NCBI RefSeq assembly: GCF_902635505.1
Contig: NC_045429.1
Coordinates: 221,501,997-221,565,996 of the forward strand
Length of the DNA: 64,000 bases
Reading direction: 5' to 3'
Source of the DNA: Sarcophilus harrisii
Lineage: Eukaryota; Chordata; Mammalia; Dasyuromorphia; Dasyuridae
Position numbers and translations under genes: made by a program. Positions within the stretch are counted from its first letter, which is position 1; the number at the start of each line of letters is the position of its first letter. The notes under the pieces are model-generated. The model was not told the DNA's origin. It was given only the letters and a program-made list of their open reading frames with translations, and ran no database searches. Of this stretch, positions 34,046 to 46,800 are shown piece after piece.

Positions 34046-35435
34046 CTCTCTTGTTAAAGCATAATAGATTTACTCCAGCCTCTTATATTAACTCTTTGGT
34101 TTCTTGAAACCATCATATTGTTGGACTCTTTTATTTTTTAATTTCATTTTTCTTTTTTCTTCTGTTTTATGGGTGAGTTCATCACATTTATGTTCATAGT
34201 TATGATTGTTAACTGAATTTTTCTCTGTCCTATCATGTTATATATTTTCCTCTCATCACAGTTCCTTTTTTGTTTCTTAACAAATAAAAGGAAAATCATA
34301 AAAGGAAATTTACCCAGTACTTGTGATCTATAAGTGAAATGATTTTTTTCTTTTCTTTTATCATTTCTCTCTTACTCTTGTGTTGTCCCAACCTGGCTTT
34401 TTATCTTTGATTCTTTATGTTTTTATTCTACCTTCATATTTCTTTCTCTGAAATTGAATTTGTTTTATGACTTTTCCCTCAGTTCCCTCTCCTTTACTAT
34501 TTTCCTATGTATTTTTATATTGAGGGTATGTGTGTAATTGTGTTTGCTCTTTCTTTGAGGATGAAAGTGATATAGTAGGATGTCTGATTCTTCCTACCTC
34601 TTTCTTCATGATAAAAAATTTTTTCATCTTATGTATCTTTATCATGGAATAATGATTTCTAACCCTTTCCTTTTCCAATAAAATCCCTTGTCTCTCTTTT
34701 TTAACATCTTTAACTGAGACCTACAGTCCTTTTTATAATATTTACCTTTTTCTATGACCTTTAAAGATACTAGGGTTCTGAGAAAACATTTATTTTTTAT
34801 CCTCTCTAGCATTTATACAATTTATTCCCCCATGTTTCCTGACAAATAAAGGTATGAATTTTTCTATATTTTTCTTGACTTATGCATTTTTATTTTAAAT
34901 GATTGTTTTGTCCTCAGTTCTGTTGTTAACCTTTATTTTTTGCCTATTTGCAATATGGAATTTCAAGCTCTCCATTTCTTTATGATGGTGGCTTCAAAAT
35001 TTTGTGTAATTCTTATTATGCTTCCTTGGTATTTGAACTCTTTTTTTTTTTTTAATATTTGTAATATTCTGTCCTTGAAAGTATTGAATTTCTTGCCATG
35101 ATATTCCTGTAAGTTTCTGTTGTAGGATTTCTTTTAGGATGAAAGTAGTGAATTCTTTGTTTTTACATTATAAAAACAGTACACTGTACTCTGTCTCTAA
35201 GAATTCTTGGCAACTTTTGTTTGTAATTCCTTAAAATATGATATCTAGACTTTTTTTGTTGTTATGATTTTCATTAGTCCTATGATTCTTAGATTATCTC
35301 TCTTTGACCTGTTTTCCTTATTAGCTTTTTTTTTTTTTTAATATTGCGTTTCTTTATTTTCTTCTGCGTTTTTTTTCAATTTTGCAATGTTTGTTTATTT
35401 AGGTCTTACTGTGTTGCTATTTTCTGATTGGTTCA

Positions 35436-35728
35436 TGTGGAGAGCCAGCAGCAAGCAGGGTACCCAGAATGCTATGCAGGGATTAACATACTTTCTGTGC
35501 AGCTGTAGATTGCTTTGCAAGCAGGCTCACCACTCCCCCATGACCAAGGCTGAGAACAGGACGTGCTAACGATAGGTACTGAACAGCAGCTAGCACAAGA
35601 ATGTAATCAGCCTGAAAGTCATCAATCTTAAAGATATATAAACCCAGGCTCTCACATCTATAAACGGAATTCTTTGCTGAAGCACCCATCTGTCCCATAT
35701 TATGGGTGAGGCCCTTGAGCTGGTCTCA
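35436..35728 (+). mobile_element. Solo LTR with perfect 6-bp target duplication
   Basis: 293 bp, TGTGGAGAGCC ... GGTCTCA, flanked by ggttca at 35430-35435 and 35729-35734. The TATA-like gatatataaaccc near 35633 fixes the + orientation. It is unrelated in sequence to the 24042 family. No internal genes. Confidence 0.8.
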
Positions 35729-36700
35729 GGTTCATTCTAATTTGGGCATTAAGATCTAGGGTGAGGTTTCCATTGTCTGTTCTAAGATGTCAGTTTTCCT
35801 TAATATTCTTTTCATCCTAAGTATTCATGTTGTCCCTCCTTTCATTTTATTTCTTTTTCTTTATTAGTGCTTGTGTCCAGGACATATTTTTCCTCTAGAA
35901 CTTTAATTTTATTTATGAAATTGATGTCTTCTTGCAACTTAATCCCTGAGCAGTTCAAAGTGTTTCTGCATAGTATCTGGTGTTTTCCTTGGTTTGTTCA
36001 GCTCAGCATCATCCCTACTATCTATCCTAGGTGCCCAGTTCTTGGAATAGGTTCCACCTTTGCCCTGTTGAATGGAGAGTCTTGAGTGGGATGGTCAATA
36101 CCAGGCCCCATCTTTCAAGGACTTTAGAGTTGCTCCAAGTTCTGAGCTCTACCTAGGGCCTCCCTTTTGCCCAGAACTCCCAGCTGCTCCCTTGATTTTG
36201 TCTAGGGTCCTTTCCTACTTGTGTCAGGCTCAAGGGCTATTGTGGCCTCTACCATATGGGGCTCCTTTCATAGGGCTTCCTCATGCCACAGAGCTCTATG
36301 GATGCCCTTAAGTTATTATCTGGTGCTTCCCCTAACCTTCCTTCTTTCCTAGCTTGTGGGGCTGCTTTAGCATTCATGTTGGCTTATGACAAAGGGCTTT
36401 GGATTGATCTCCTACCTTTGTGCTCAGGATTATCCCCTCCCAGCTGTGGGGCTCCAGGCTCCAGCTTGTGATGGACCTCAAGAGTTGTCATGGAGCTGCA
36501 TTGTATTGTACTTTCAACATTCATGGTTTGTCATTCAAGATTTCTGCATCATTGTTGAGGTTCTTTTGTGCATCTCTTATCTGGGTAGTGGGGTCTGTGA
36601 GTTATTGTCCTTATTGAGGGTATCTACAGGAGAACCCAATTCCTCTGGTTCCTAGAATATCACCAATTTCTCCCTCAAGGTCAAGTTTCTATTTAATTTT

Positions 36701-37204
36701 CCACTCTCTCCTTAGGAGATTGGCAGAATCAAAAATCCTAACACAGAATTATTCATGATTAAATGATTAGTCCCTTTTTCATCTCTTCCCCCTTAACACT
36801 ATCATCTACCTTATCAAGTACATTTGTTGGTCCAATCTTTCCATGAGTGACTATCAGTTAGTTTCTCAGGGATGATTTGTTGGTAGGTATTACAAAAGAG
36901 AATCAGTGGAATATCAAATAATCAAGAGAAGTCCTTGGGAAAACTGATGAAACCTATGAGTTTTTTGGTAACAGGTTAAAGGTAAAATAGAGGATGTCAA
37001 ATCCTATCTTAGATTTTGGTTGAGGAAGTTACATCAAAAAGCTTAATCAACAATTAGTTCATTCCTTGAATAAGCATATAGTTGTAATTCAGTTTTTTTT
37101 TGTTAAATACAGAATAAAATAGCATCTCATAATTTTTGTTTCTATTTTAAGATAAAGTCCCAAACATTTTCATTAAAAAACAAACACACAAAAATTTATT
37201 TTGA
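36701..37204. other. Intergenic, no feature seen
   Basis: AT-rich sequence without recognised genes or repeats. Confidence 0.4.
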
Positions 37205-37335
37205 AATGTTGGTTTATTTCAAACAGATTTGATGAAGTCCTTGAGAGTAGGGACTGTCTTTTGGCTTTTTGTATCCTCAGCACTTAGCACAACAGTGCTA
37301 GGAATATAATGGATACTTAATGCTTATTAATTGAT
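37205..37335 (+). repeat. L2-type 3' end
   Basis: gagagtagggactgtctttt, cctcagcacttagcacaac and ggatacttaatgctt are the sense L2-like 3' end. Confidence 0.65.
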
Positions 37336-37458
37336 TAATTATTTTAATCAATCCTCCCTCCCCATTTCCTGTCCATAGAGAGTCAAGAACACTTTTAAAG
37401 CTGGACCTTCTTAAGGGATGATGATAGCTATAGGACATTCGGATCATGAATGCTTCTT

Positions 37459-37618
37459 CTTCTTCTTCTTTTTTTTTTTTTTGGCTTTGGCAATTGGGAT
37501 TAAGTGACTTGCCCAGGATCACACAGCTAGGAAGTGTTAAGTGTCTGAGACCAGATTTGAACTAAGGTCCTCCTGACTTCAGGACTGGTGCTCTATCCAT
37601 TGCATCACCTAGCTGCCC
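37459..37618 (-). repeat. tRNA-derived SINE with target duplication
   Basis: Antisense copy: T run, then ttaagtgacttgcccaggat ... gcatcacctagctgccc. Flanked by catgaatgcttctt (37445-37458) and catgcatgcttctt (37619-37632), 13 of 14 identical. Confidence 0.88.
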
Positions 37619-37639
37619 CATGCATGCTTCTTTATGTGC

Positions 37640-40600
37640 TAAGTAGTGGGGATAGGGAGTACCAAGAAAGTATTTGTGAAATCAGGAAAGTACCAAAAAG
37701 AAGATGTCAAAAATTTTAGCTATGTTCCATTAAGTACATATCTACACACACACACAAAATACATGCACATATAAATACACATGCAAATACACATGTGAAG
37801 GTATATGTGTATGGGTATATGAAAATATACTTACATGCATATATATGTACACATACATACATACATGCATGTAACTTTGTGGATAGCAGTTAATATTTAA
37901 AACTAGTTCTCAATGAATTTTATTGTTTGTAATTTATACACAGTGCACATGACATTTGCAAAGTGTTTTATGCTCCTTATCAACATTCTATGATACCACC
38001 ACAAAATAATTAATTTTTACATTAAAAATGTATAAAATCTCATTTTAAAAAATGGACTTCGATAACATTTAACCTATTTTATTATCCCAACATTAAAAAA
38101 AGAGGAAATTGAAAATATCTGAAACTTAGCTTTTTCAGATGTCAAACTTTTATAACCTTATTAATATTCCATCCAATTGCCAAGTTGATCTACATGTAGA
38201 AAAGCATTATTATTTTAGTGCACAAATCTATTTAAATAAGATTTTTAATTAAGATATGGACTGGGCTATTTTCAATTAGGATGCTTTATTTGGACATAGG
38301 AAAAAAATATGAAATGAGAAATATTAAATGCTATTTCCCCACCTGTTTGGTCAGGGAAAGGTTCCTACTTATTCTTGGATTGATTACGTGTGTCATTTTA
38401 CATGTAGCTATTAAACTGTAAGAGCAAGTAATTATTTAGAGGGAAGTCCTCTTATGATTATAGTCCTCAGTTACTAACGTTAATAAGCCTGCAAATCTGA
38501 TGTGTTTCTGGGATCACATGAATAAATTACAAGGATTTGAATAGGAATTGCACATCAGTTTTTCCATGTCTCAATGTCCCCTTTTTTATAGAGCCCTTAC
38601 TTCTATTTTGGTTTCCTACAAGATTCTTTCTTGCCATAGGGGTGCAAATATGTGCATAGATCAGACAGGTTGTTGAAAATATAGCTTCCAAGTACTTTAG
38701 GCTAGGATGCATGAATACCCTTTTTGAAAGTTATTTTACTCGCTTAGTACTTCTACTATGGGAAGGAGAAGTTTAAAAAAAATCCCTCCAAAACATATTT
38801 GCCATTTACTCCTATTTTCCTTGGAGCTAACACTTGACCTCCAACTTTCAGTTTCCTTGTCTGTAAAGTGAGGGAAGTTGACTCTAGATAACCTCAAAAG
38901 TCACAGTCCTAAATCTGACCTTATGTGTCCTAAGAATTATCCATATTGTCTCACTATCATATTGCCTACCAGTTGCATTTGGTACTTAATCCTTACAACA
39001 GTCCATCCTAATGTAGGCTGTGTGCACTCTGGTTAAACAGACACCAGACCAAGACTAATAGACTGCTGTGATGGAACTTTCCTTGGAGAATTTAGAGCAA
39101 AGGACAGATTCTCTTCTCTGTTTGGATAACCCAGGTTCAGTCTAATTAGGAAACTCTTTTGAGACATCTTATTGTACCCATAAATGAAACTGGTTGGTTG
39201 ATAGACCAAAAAAAATCATCACTCTCTCTTTTATTTATAGTGCTCACTGGTAAGCAGCAGCATTCAGCAAAAACTTAACCTCGGGGGACCTACTTTTCTA
39301 CTCTATGCAGTGCATCTGTCCTCAATGATTTAGCTTTTCCTTTTTTAAAAATTCTGTTTCTTCCTGTTGTAGCTTCTTTTTGTGTTTTTTATTCTATGCA
39401 TTTTGCCAGAGAGCTAGGCAGCTTGTTATGTTCCATGATAAAAGGAGCCAGACAATCCAGATAGGTGATATATCCACATATTTAGTTCATAAAATTCACC
39501 CAACTGAGAAAAGTATATTGATGTACCTAGAAGGATGCCCAAAACTTATCAGTATGATTTTCTCTTTAAGAACTTGACATGTGTTCATTGAGAACCTGTT
39601 TTCAAGCCTATTTGAAATATTTATTCTTTGTTAATCGTGAGTAATTGTTTAGGCACATATACATATATATTTGTATATATGTACATATATATACATACAT
39701 TTCTGTGTATATACACACATATTATATATATATTTATATATCCAAATGAAATATAATGAAGTTTTTTTTTAAAGAAAGGTTGACTTCCCCCTGCCCCCCC
39801 CCATATTATCTTCCATAGCAGATTGGAAACTCATTTGTATCTTAAAATCTTAGGAAGCTGCCCAGGGTATTGGGAAGTTATATGTTTGCCCACAGGTTAC
39901 ATAGCTAAGTATGTCAATGGCTGGACTTGAAGTCAATTCTTCCTGACTCCAAGGATATTATCTATACCCCATTGCCACTCCAATCCACAGCCTTAAAAAA
40001 ATATTGCTCTGGAACTTGCATCATGTTAACTAGCCAAAATATCTACCATCTACTTAAAGCTCTCAAAAATAGCTCAAAAACAATGTTTTCACTCCTAGAC
40101 AGACCAACTGACAACGATAAGGAGAAAAGACAGTCAAGCATTTCTCTGAAATTATCCTTACTTCTGGAAGTGACATCCTGGCCTGGGTATAGAAAATGAG
40201 AATAATTTTTACTTCACTTAAAATAGCTATATATTTTTAAACTGCCTGGGAAGTTGTATCTTGCTATTTGTAACCCACTAAATCTTAAGGCACAAAAGGT
40301 AAAATGTTTAGTAAATTTAGTGTGGGATACATTGTTTCCTATATGGTTTTTGTTTTATTTTTTGTTTATCCATGGCTTTCTAGTTCTTCCCCCTCCACCT
40401 TCCAGTCCTTTACTCTTACCCTCTCACCCCTCCCTATCCTGAGTAAGAGTTGTTACAAAGTTCCCAAACCATTAGCTTTAGGGAGACCCTATGAAGCTGA
40501 ATTGTGTTTTCATAATGATAGGTTACTGAGCACAAATCAGAACCTTAACCACTGTCTAAAGATTTTTGTTTGTTTTTAACACTTTTAAAACTTGTTTTTG

Positions 40601-40656
40601 ACACTAAATTAACAATTTGTTCACCCCCTCCCATAAATTTTATGGAAAAAACTCAA
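37640..40656 (-). other. NT5E: Region expected to hold the NT5E 3' UTR
   Basis: Mostly free of recognised repeats except CA/TA simple repeats (37743-37870, 39655-39745) and MIR scraps (about 38830-38930 and 39840-39975). On the - strand, possible aataaa signals lie near 39231 and 38285. The human 3' UTR is long (approximately 2 kb from memory), which would reach this area. The true end cannot be fixed from sequence. Confidence 0.4.
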
Positions 40657-40820
40657 TTATTGGTGAAGAATCCAATTCAATGCCAAAAATGTGAGGGAGA
40701 AGCTGAAGAGGTTTGCTTGAAGGTGACTGCCTGAAGAAAATTTGATCCGGCCTTCAACCGCTGGATAAACTACCCTCATTTTGTTGATGTATTCAGAAAC
40801 TACATTGATATCTTGGTCAC
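40657..40820 (-). CDS. NT5E: NT5E exon 9 coding part, GPI signal and stop
   Basis: The acceptor is attttctag before 40820. It encodes DQDINVVSEYINKMRVV, YPAVEGRIKFSSGSH, then a hydrophobic tail FSFSLTFLALNWILHQ and stop taa. The omega-site Ser (human Ser549) is the first Ser in KFSSG. The tail differs in sequence from human but keeps the GPI-signal pattern. Confidence 0.95.
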
Positions 40821-43800
40821 CTAGAAAATAAACAGAGAAAATGACAGGCAGCAGAAAAGAACAAGGGAGGAAATACAGTGAAAAATTGGTTTAGTTTTCC
40901 ATTCTTCTTGGGATTAAGCTATGAAGGAAAATTTGCCCACCTGAAAAGGGTTTCGGGGATAGATAAGCATGGAAAAGACTTACTTCCCTCTTTTCTGCAG
41001 GGAGAGGGGACTTATCTTGCCTGTCCCCCTCACAAGGTCCTGAGTAGTCCATAAAATGAAGCTAGGCAAGAGCAAATGTAGGAATTTCATCTCCAAAAGG
41101 AGAAAGTGGTGGTGGTGGGGAGACCAATGCAGTCTGACTACAAATAAATGTAGATAATTGTGGTGACCACAGCAGAATTATACTTGGGAAAGTCTGTAGT
41201 TCAGATGTGGGGAATGTGTTGTCACTGATCATCCCTGACCTGGGATTACATTATGGGAAACCCCTGGTATGAAAACTCTATCTATTAATGTAGAGCAGCA
41301 ACTCCCCTAAACTTTCAGTCTTAGAAAATTGCTTGGGTTCCTGAGAGGATAAGTGACCTTCCATCGTCAGAGAGCCAGTATGTGTCAGAGATGAGACTTG
41401 AATGCTGCTTTTCCTGAGCCTTAAGCTTTCCTCTATGTCCTGTCTCAAGACTTTGCCTGTGAATATGGAAATATGTACTTAAAGCAGAGGAACATGGAGC
41501 AAACTAGATCAGTAATAGTGGTGTGGCAAACTGAAATGGGATGTTTATCTTGATCCTGGTGGGTTCAGTTAACTTTTTAGATGTTTTCCTTGTCAGAAAT
41601 TGTCATCCATAGAATCTCTAGCATCCCTTAGCCTGGGCCTGGAAGATTTAGAGCTGAGCATGAAAATCCTTCCACTGCCAGTAGAATAGCATGGAGAGGA
41701 TTTAGATTTCCTATTCCTATTTCCTTTCAACTTGTTCTTCTTCCCCTTACGTCTTCCTCCCTCTTGCATATACCACCAGCCTTCCTATTATGGAATGATC
41801 CCTAGCATCAAGCTCACTCCTTATGATACTCTACTTCCTTTTTCCTTCTAGTCTTCTCTTAGGAACCAAAATTTTGTTCAAATAGCACTTTTCCCCTTCA
41901 TTTCCCTTAGTCCTCAGAAACAACAACTGAAGTGAAAGTGAAGTGAAATGAAGTGCAACTAGATGAGGAAAAGGAGAGACCATCTAAGTTCTGAGCATGT
42001 GTCTATACATCTATTATCTTCTGCTGAGGAAAACAAAAAGGAAGATGACTTTGTTGCTAGGATTTTTTCAAAGCAGGTGACCCAAATTTTTTTTCCCTTC
42101 CTTCTTTCCTTCCTTTCTTCCTTCCATAGTGGGTTTTTAATTTTTTTTTTCCTGTCTGTTTTGAATGATCTGAGTGAGTGAGTGGTTACAAAAAGCATAT
42201 GGCCCTTGGGAAGAATGGAACTGAAAATGAAGTTACATGATCTTAAGGAAATCCCTTCAGCTTTTGGTCTTTAATTTTCTTATTTGTAAAATGACCAATA
42301 AGAGTTCTTTGCTACGTCTAATATTCTGTGCTGTTATGACACTGCTTCTGTGACCATATCATCCTTTTACTCAGTAAATTCCAGTGGCTCATAATTATGC
42401 TTAGGATCATCAATATAAGCTCCTCTTTTGGACATTTAAAGGTCTTCATAACCTGGTCTCTTTCTATCTTTCCAATATTTTAAAATACTCTATGCCTCTT
42501 CATTTATTCTAATCAGTTCAGCTATTTTGGCCTAAATGTTGATCAGCACATTGACAATGCATTTAACATCTTCATGCCTTTGCATTGGCTTTGCCTCATG
42601 TCTGGAATGCACTCCCTCCTCATCTTTGCCTGTAGTAATAAGTACAATTATGTAGTGCTTTAAGGTTTGTAAAAGGCTTTACAAATATCTCACAACAATC
42701 CTGTTATATAGATACTATTATTATGCCCATTTTATAGATGAGGAAATTGAATCAGAGATTGTGACTTGCCAATGTTCTCACAACGAGTAAGTATCTGAGT
42801 CTAAATTTTAACAAAAGTCTTCCTGATTCCAGGTCCATTCTTTTTTGTTTGTTTATCTGACATATAATATTTATATATAATGCTTACTATGGGCCACATA
42901 CTGTGCTAAGTAATTTTACAACTGTTATCTCATTTGATCCCCAAACCACTCTGGTTGAAACTATATTAACTCCATTTTAAAAATTCCTATTTTAGTCCCT
43001 CCACTCTTTTATTTTTTATTTTACAAATGAGAAAACTGAAGCAAAGAGATTATGTAATATGCTAAAGTTAAATAGTAAGTGTCTGCAGCTGGATTTGACC
43101 CCAGAACCAGCCTTCTATCCAATGCACCACCTTAGATGCCTGCAATCCCTGGCTTTCTTCAAATGTTACCTTTTACCTAAAACCTTTGTTGATTCTTTTC
43201 AATACTGTCTTCTAGAATTCATTTTGTATCTATCTATAATAACATCTACCTATCTAATAATATAATTATATAAGGTCTTCAATAGGTCTCAGTTTAACTG
43301 AGGCTACATTCATTTAGTGCTTAGGACTCGGTAGCAATTGAGACAAAGAATCTCCTCTTTCACCTAGTATAAACAAACAAATATTATATATCTATATATA
43401 TATATAGATATATATATAGATATAGATATAGATATAGATATAGTTTGGGTTTTGATTGACTCAGATTGAATGTGAATAGTAATGGTGGCTATGGGTCTGA
43501 TTTTGCTTTTTCTTTTCTGCCTGTCTTCGTAAAGTATGCCATGTGTGCATGGAGATATACTGCAAGTAAAATGGTTCTTAGACTTACCAGAATCATGCTT
43601 CAAAGATTCATCTCTAATCATTTGGAATCCATCCCCTCCTTCAGCAAGGAAGCTTGGGAGGACAAGCTTGTAGACTTCATCCATTTGGAGAGGCATATAA
43701 GTTGGCACTCGGCACTTGGTACAAAGGACATCTAAACTAATTACTCTGTTCCAAGGACTTTGTTTCAGATCATAGACTACATGGATTCCTAGGAAAGAAA

Positions 43801-46800
43801 TGTGTATTTAAGTTATTGATGAATTTAGGGGTTTCTGAAGAAAGACAAGGTCTTGAGTGAAAATCTCACTGGAAGATGAAGGGAAGAAATGCACAATTAT
43901 TGGAAGTGAGGTTGTGACTACCATTGCACAAAATGGAATGGCTAAACAAAATGTGATACATAAAGTAAAAAATTACAAAACTAAAAGAATTCAGAGAATC
44001 AAAGGAAGAAATATGAAGCAATGCAGAATAAAGTAAACAGAACCAGAAGACTAATGTACCCAATGATTACTAACACTGTAAATGGGATAGCAAATGCCAT
44101 TATTATAAGGCTTTGTTAATTATATGATTATTATTAATTATATTTGCTAGCAAATATGGTTACTAATTTAATCCACAAAAGAAGAGAAAATTCATCTACC
44201 TTCCTGTTTTATAGAGGTAAGGTCTGGGAGCTATAGCTATGGAACATTGTTTATTATTTCAGACATGGCTGAAGTTAGTTTTGCTGACCACTCCTTTTTT
44301 TTCTTTATTCTTGCTAGTAAAGAATGACTTTCTGGATCAGGGAAGGGAAGGAATATAAGTGAAATGAGGATGATATAAAAATAAAATATTGGAATAAAAA
44401 ATTTTAAAGATATGTCTCTCCCCAAAATCTTAGCACAGTTTAAGCTTATTAAAATGTAGATAACATTAAAACTTGAGACACTGTATGTGTATATGGAAGC
44501 CACAGACACCATTCCCTCCCCCCCCATCTCAGAATTAGAGGTGCTAACACTAATACTTATTAAAAAATGAGCCAACAAAGAAGAAAGAACCCATTCACAG
44601 ACACATACTATAGGAGCAGGGAAAACTGGGATTCATCTTCAGAGAGGACACTGAAGTAAAAAAAGCTTCCACCCCAAAGAGTAATGTGAAATATCTCCCA
44701 GCCCAGAGAAAATTTATTGAAGAAATCAAAAAAAGAATTTGGAAGTCAAATGAGAGACATTGAAGAAAAACTAAATAATAATAATAAAAACCATCCAAGA
44801 AAAACAAGATTATGAAAAAAAGTTATTCAACTATAAAAGGAGATACAGAGTTTCAAAGATGAAAATAACTCATTGAAAATTAGAATTGGGCAAGGGGAAA
44901 CCTAGTGAGATTATAAGAGACCAAGAAATAACAAAACAGATTATAAAGTATGAAAAAAATAGAACAAAATTGGAAACATTGTATAAGAAAAACAACAGAT
45001 ATGGAGAACAGATCAAGAAGAGAAAAATATAAGAATAATTGGACTGCCTGAAAGATGTGACCAAAAAAGAAAGGATCTTGACACAATAATGGAGGAAATA
45101 ATCCAAGGAAATTGTCCTGGAGTGATAAAACATGAAGGGAAAGTAGAAATAGAACAAAATCCACTAATAACCACCTCAAAAAGATTCCTCTGTAGGAAAC
45201 ACACAGGAATATTATTGCTAAATTTTGAAACCTCCAGATCAAAGAGAAAATTTTGCAAGAAACAAGGAAAAAACAATTCAAATATGCTGAAGCTACAATT
45301 AGAATTGCACGTCTTATCAGCAGTTACAATAAAACACTGCAAGTCCTGGAATCATATCTACAGACAATCAAAAGAACTAGGTCTGCAGCCAAAAATATCC
45401 TATCCAGGAAAATTTTCTATAATGTTGAATGAGAAAAAAAAAAATGGACATTCAATGAACTTGCAGATTTTCAGGATTTTCTATAAACCAAACCTGAACT
45501 TACTAAAAATATATAAATATTAAAAAAATATAAGAGTCAATATCAGAGAGCAATTTCAAGGAACTCAACATGGATAAATTATTTATTTTTTGCATGGGAA
45601 ATTTATAGCATATGTTTAAGATTGACATCAACAATACAACAGATCAAAACAAAGATTGTCATACAAATGAGGTGCAGAGGAAGAATAGACAAGGCATTAG
45701 AGGAGGGAGAAGGGATCATAGTTCTGAAAACCTACTCACATCGGGAATGGTTAAATAGGCAGCACTATATACATATTTCACCCTCAAAAATCTATAAAGA
45801 AATAAAGGGAATAGGGATGGGTAGACAGGGAAGCAAAGGGTGAAAAGAAAAAAGACAGGGAAGGATCTATGAGAGGGAATAGATTTAATTAAGAAGGCAA
45901 GTTAAAAAGCAGGAGTAAAGCAAAGAGGTAACAGTAATAAGGTAGATATATGTGTATTTTTGTGTGGGGATATATGTGTGTATGTATATATCTACATATG
46001 TAGATATGTAGAAAAGATATATTTATATATATATATATCTTTTCTTAACTATAGCTCGGGGGTAGTGGAAAGGATGAAAGAGAGAATAAAAGAATAAAAT
46101 TTAAAAATGCTCAGCAGAGAACGAGAACAATTTACACAGCAGAAAAGAAACGATAGACACTCAATATAATTTCTTCTACTAATACATATATACTTTTTTG
46201 AACTGTTATTTCTTGTTATATATTTTGAATCCTCCCTGATATTCTGCTGGGCACATGACAATGTTCTCTTTTGTCTTGTTTCATTTTGCTTTGTATTCCT
46301 TTTCTGTTTTTTCCCCCTTTATTCTGTTTCTTTAAATAAAATAAATTTGGGAAAAAAAAGTAACAGCCTGGAGCTTTACCTCATGTCATGTGGCAAGAAA
46401 GAGAAAGGTAAAGAAGAAAGACCAGCCTCTGAAAACAGACAGCTTGGGTTAGAGGTCACAGGTAAAAGGTGTATGGTGTGGCAGAAAGGATATAATTGAT
46501 GAGTCGGGATATAAAATTCCTATCATCATGAATTGTGACTAAGGGACAAATAACTTTGTCTTGTCTGGTCTCAATTTTTCATGTACAAAATGAGGAACCA
46601 GTAGATAATCTGAGAGTCACTTTTTAAATTCTAAAATTATGATCTTAGAAACAAAAGTCTCAGCACGGACAAGATGGAGAAGGTATAAAACTTACCGCCC
46701 ACCTGCAGGAACTCGCCAGAGGATTGGCCATAGCGATGGACACTGTGCTCAAAGGCCTTTTTCAAAGTGGAGCCTTTTAACTCAATTAAGTCAAAAGTGC

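Larger units (their letters stand above)
31540..36700 (-). repeat. Old, nearly full-length but decayed L1, with later insertions
   Basis: Antisense L1 order is kept from the 3' UTR (31540-31880) through ORF2-end text (32700-33060: ataccacaatttgtttagcc, ctccaccaacaatgtg) to text from the middle of ORF2. Pyrimidine-rich 5' sequence with GC-richer antisense 5' UTR-like sequence runs to about 36700. It holds two LTRs and one SINE. Short open frames at 35867-36655 are not genes. Confidence 0.55.

Noticed and set aside
35867-36655. Cluster of overlapping + strand open frames of 60-90 codons
   Set aside because: Sequence sits at the 5' end of an old antisense L1; no start context, splice sites or protein similarity. 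Best explained as antisense L1 5' UTR.
43385-43442. Regular gatata/tatata units considered as a CRISPR-like array
   Set aside because: Simple tandem microsatellite without unique spacers, in a vertebrate intron.
44870-45342. Overlapping - strand frames rich in Phe, Ser and Leu
   Set aside because: Complement of an A-rich HAL1-like ORF1; the hydrophobic look comes from the poly-purine sense strand.
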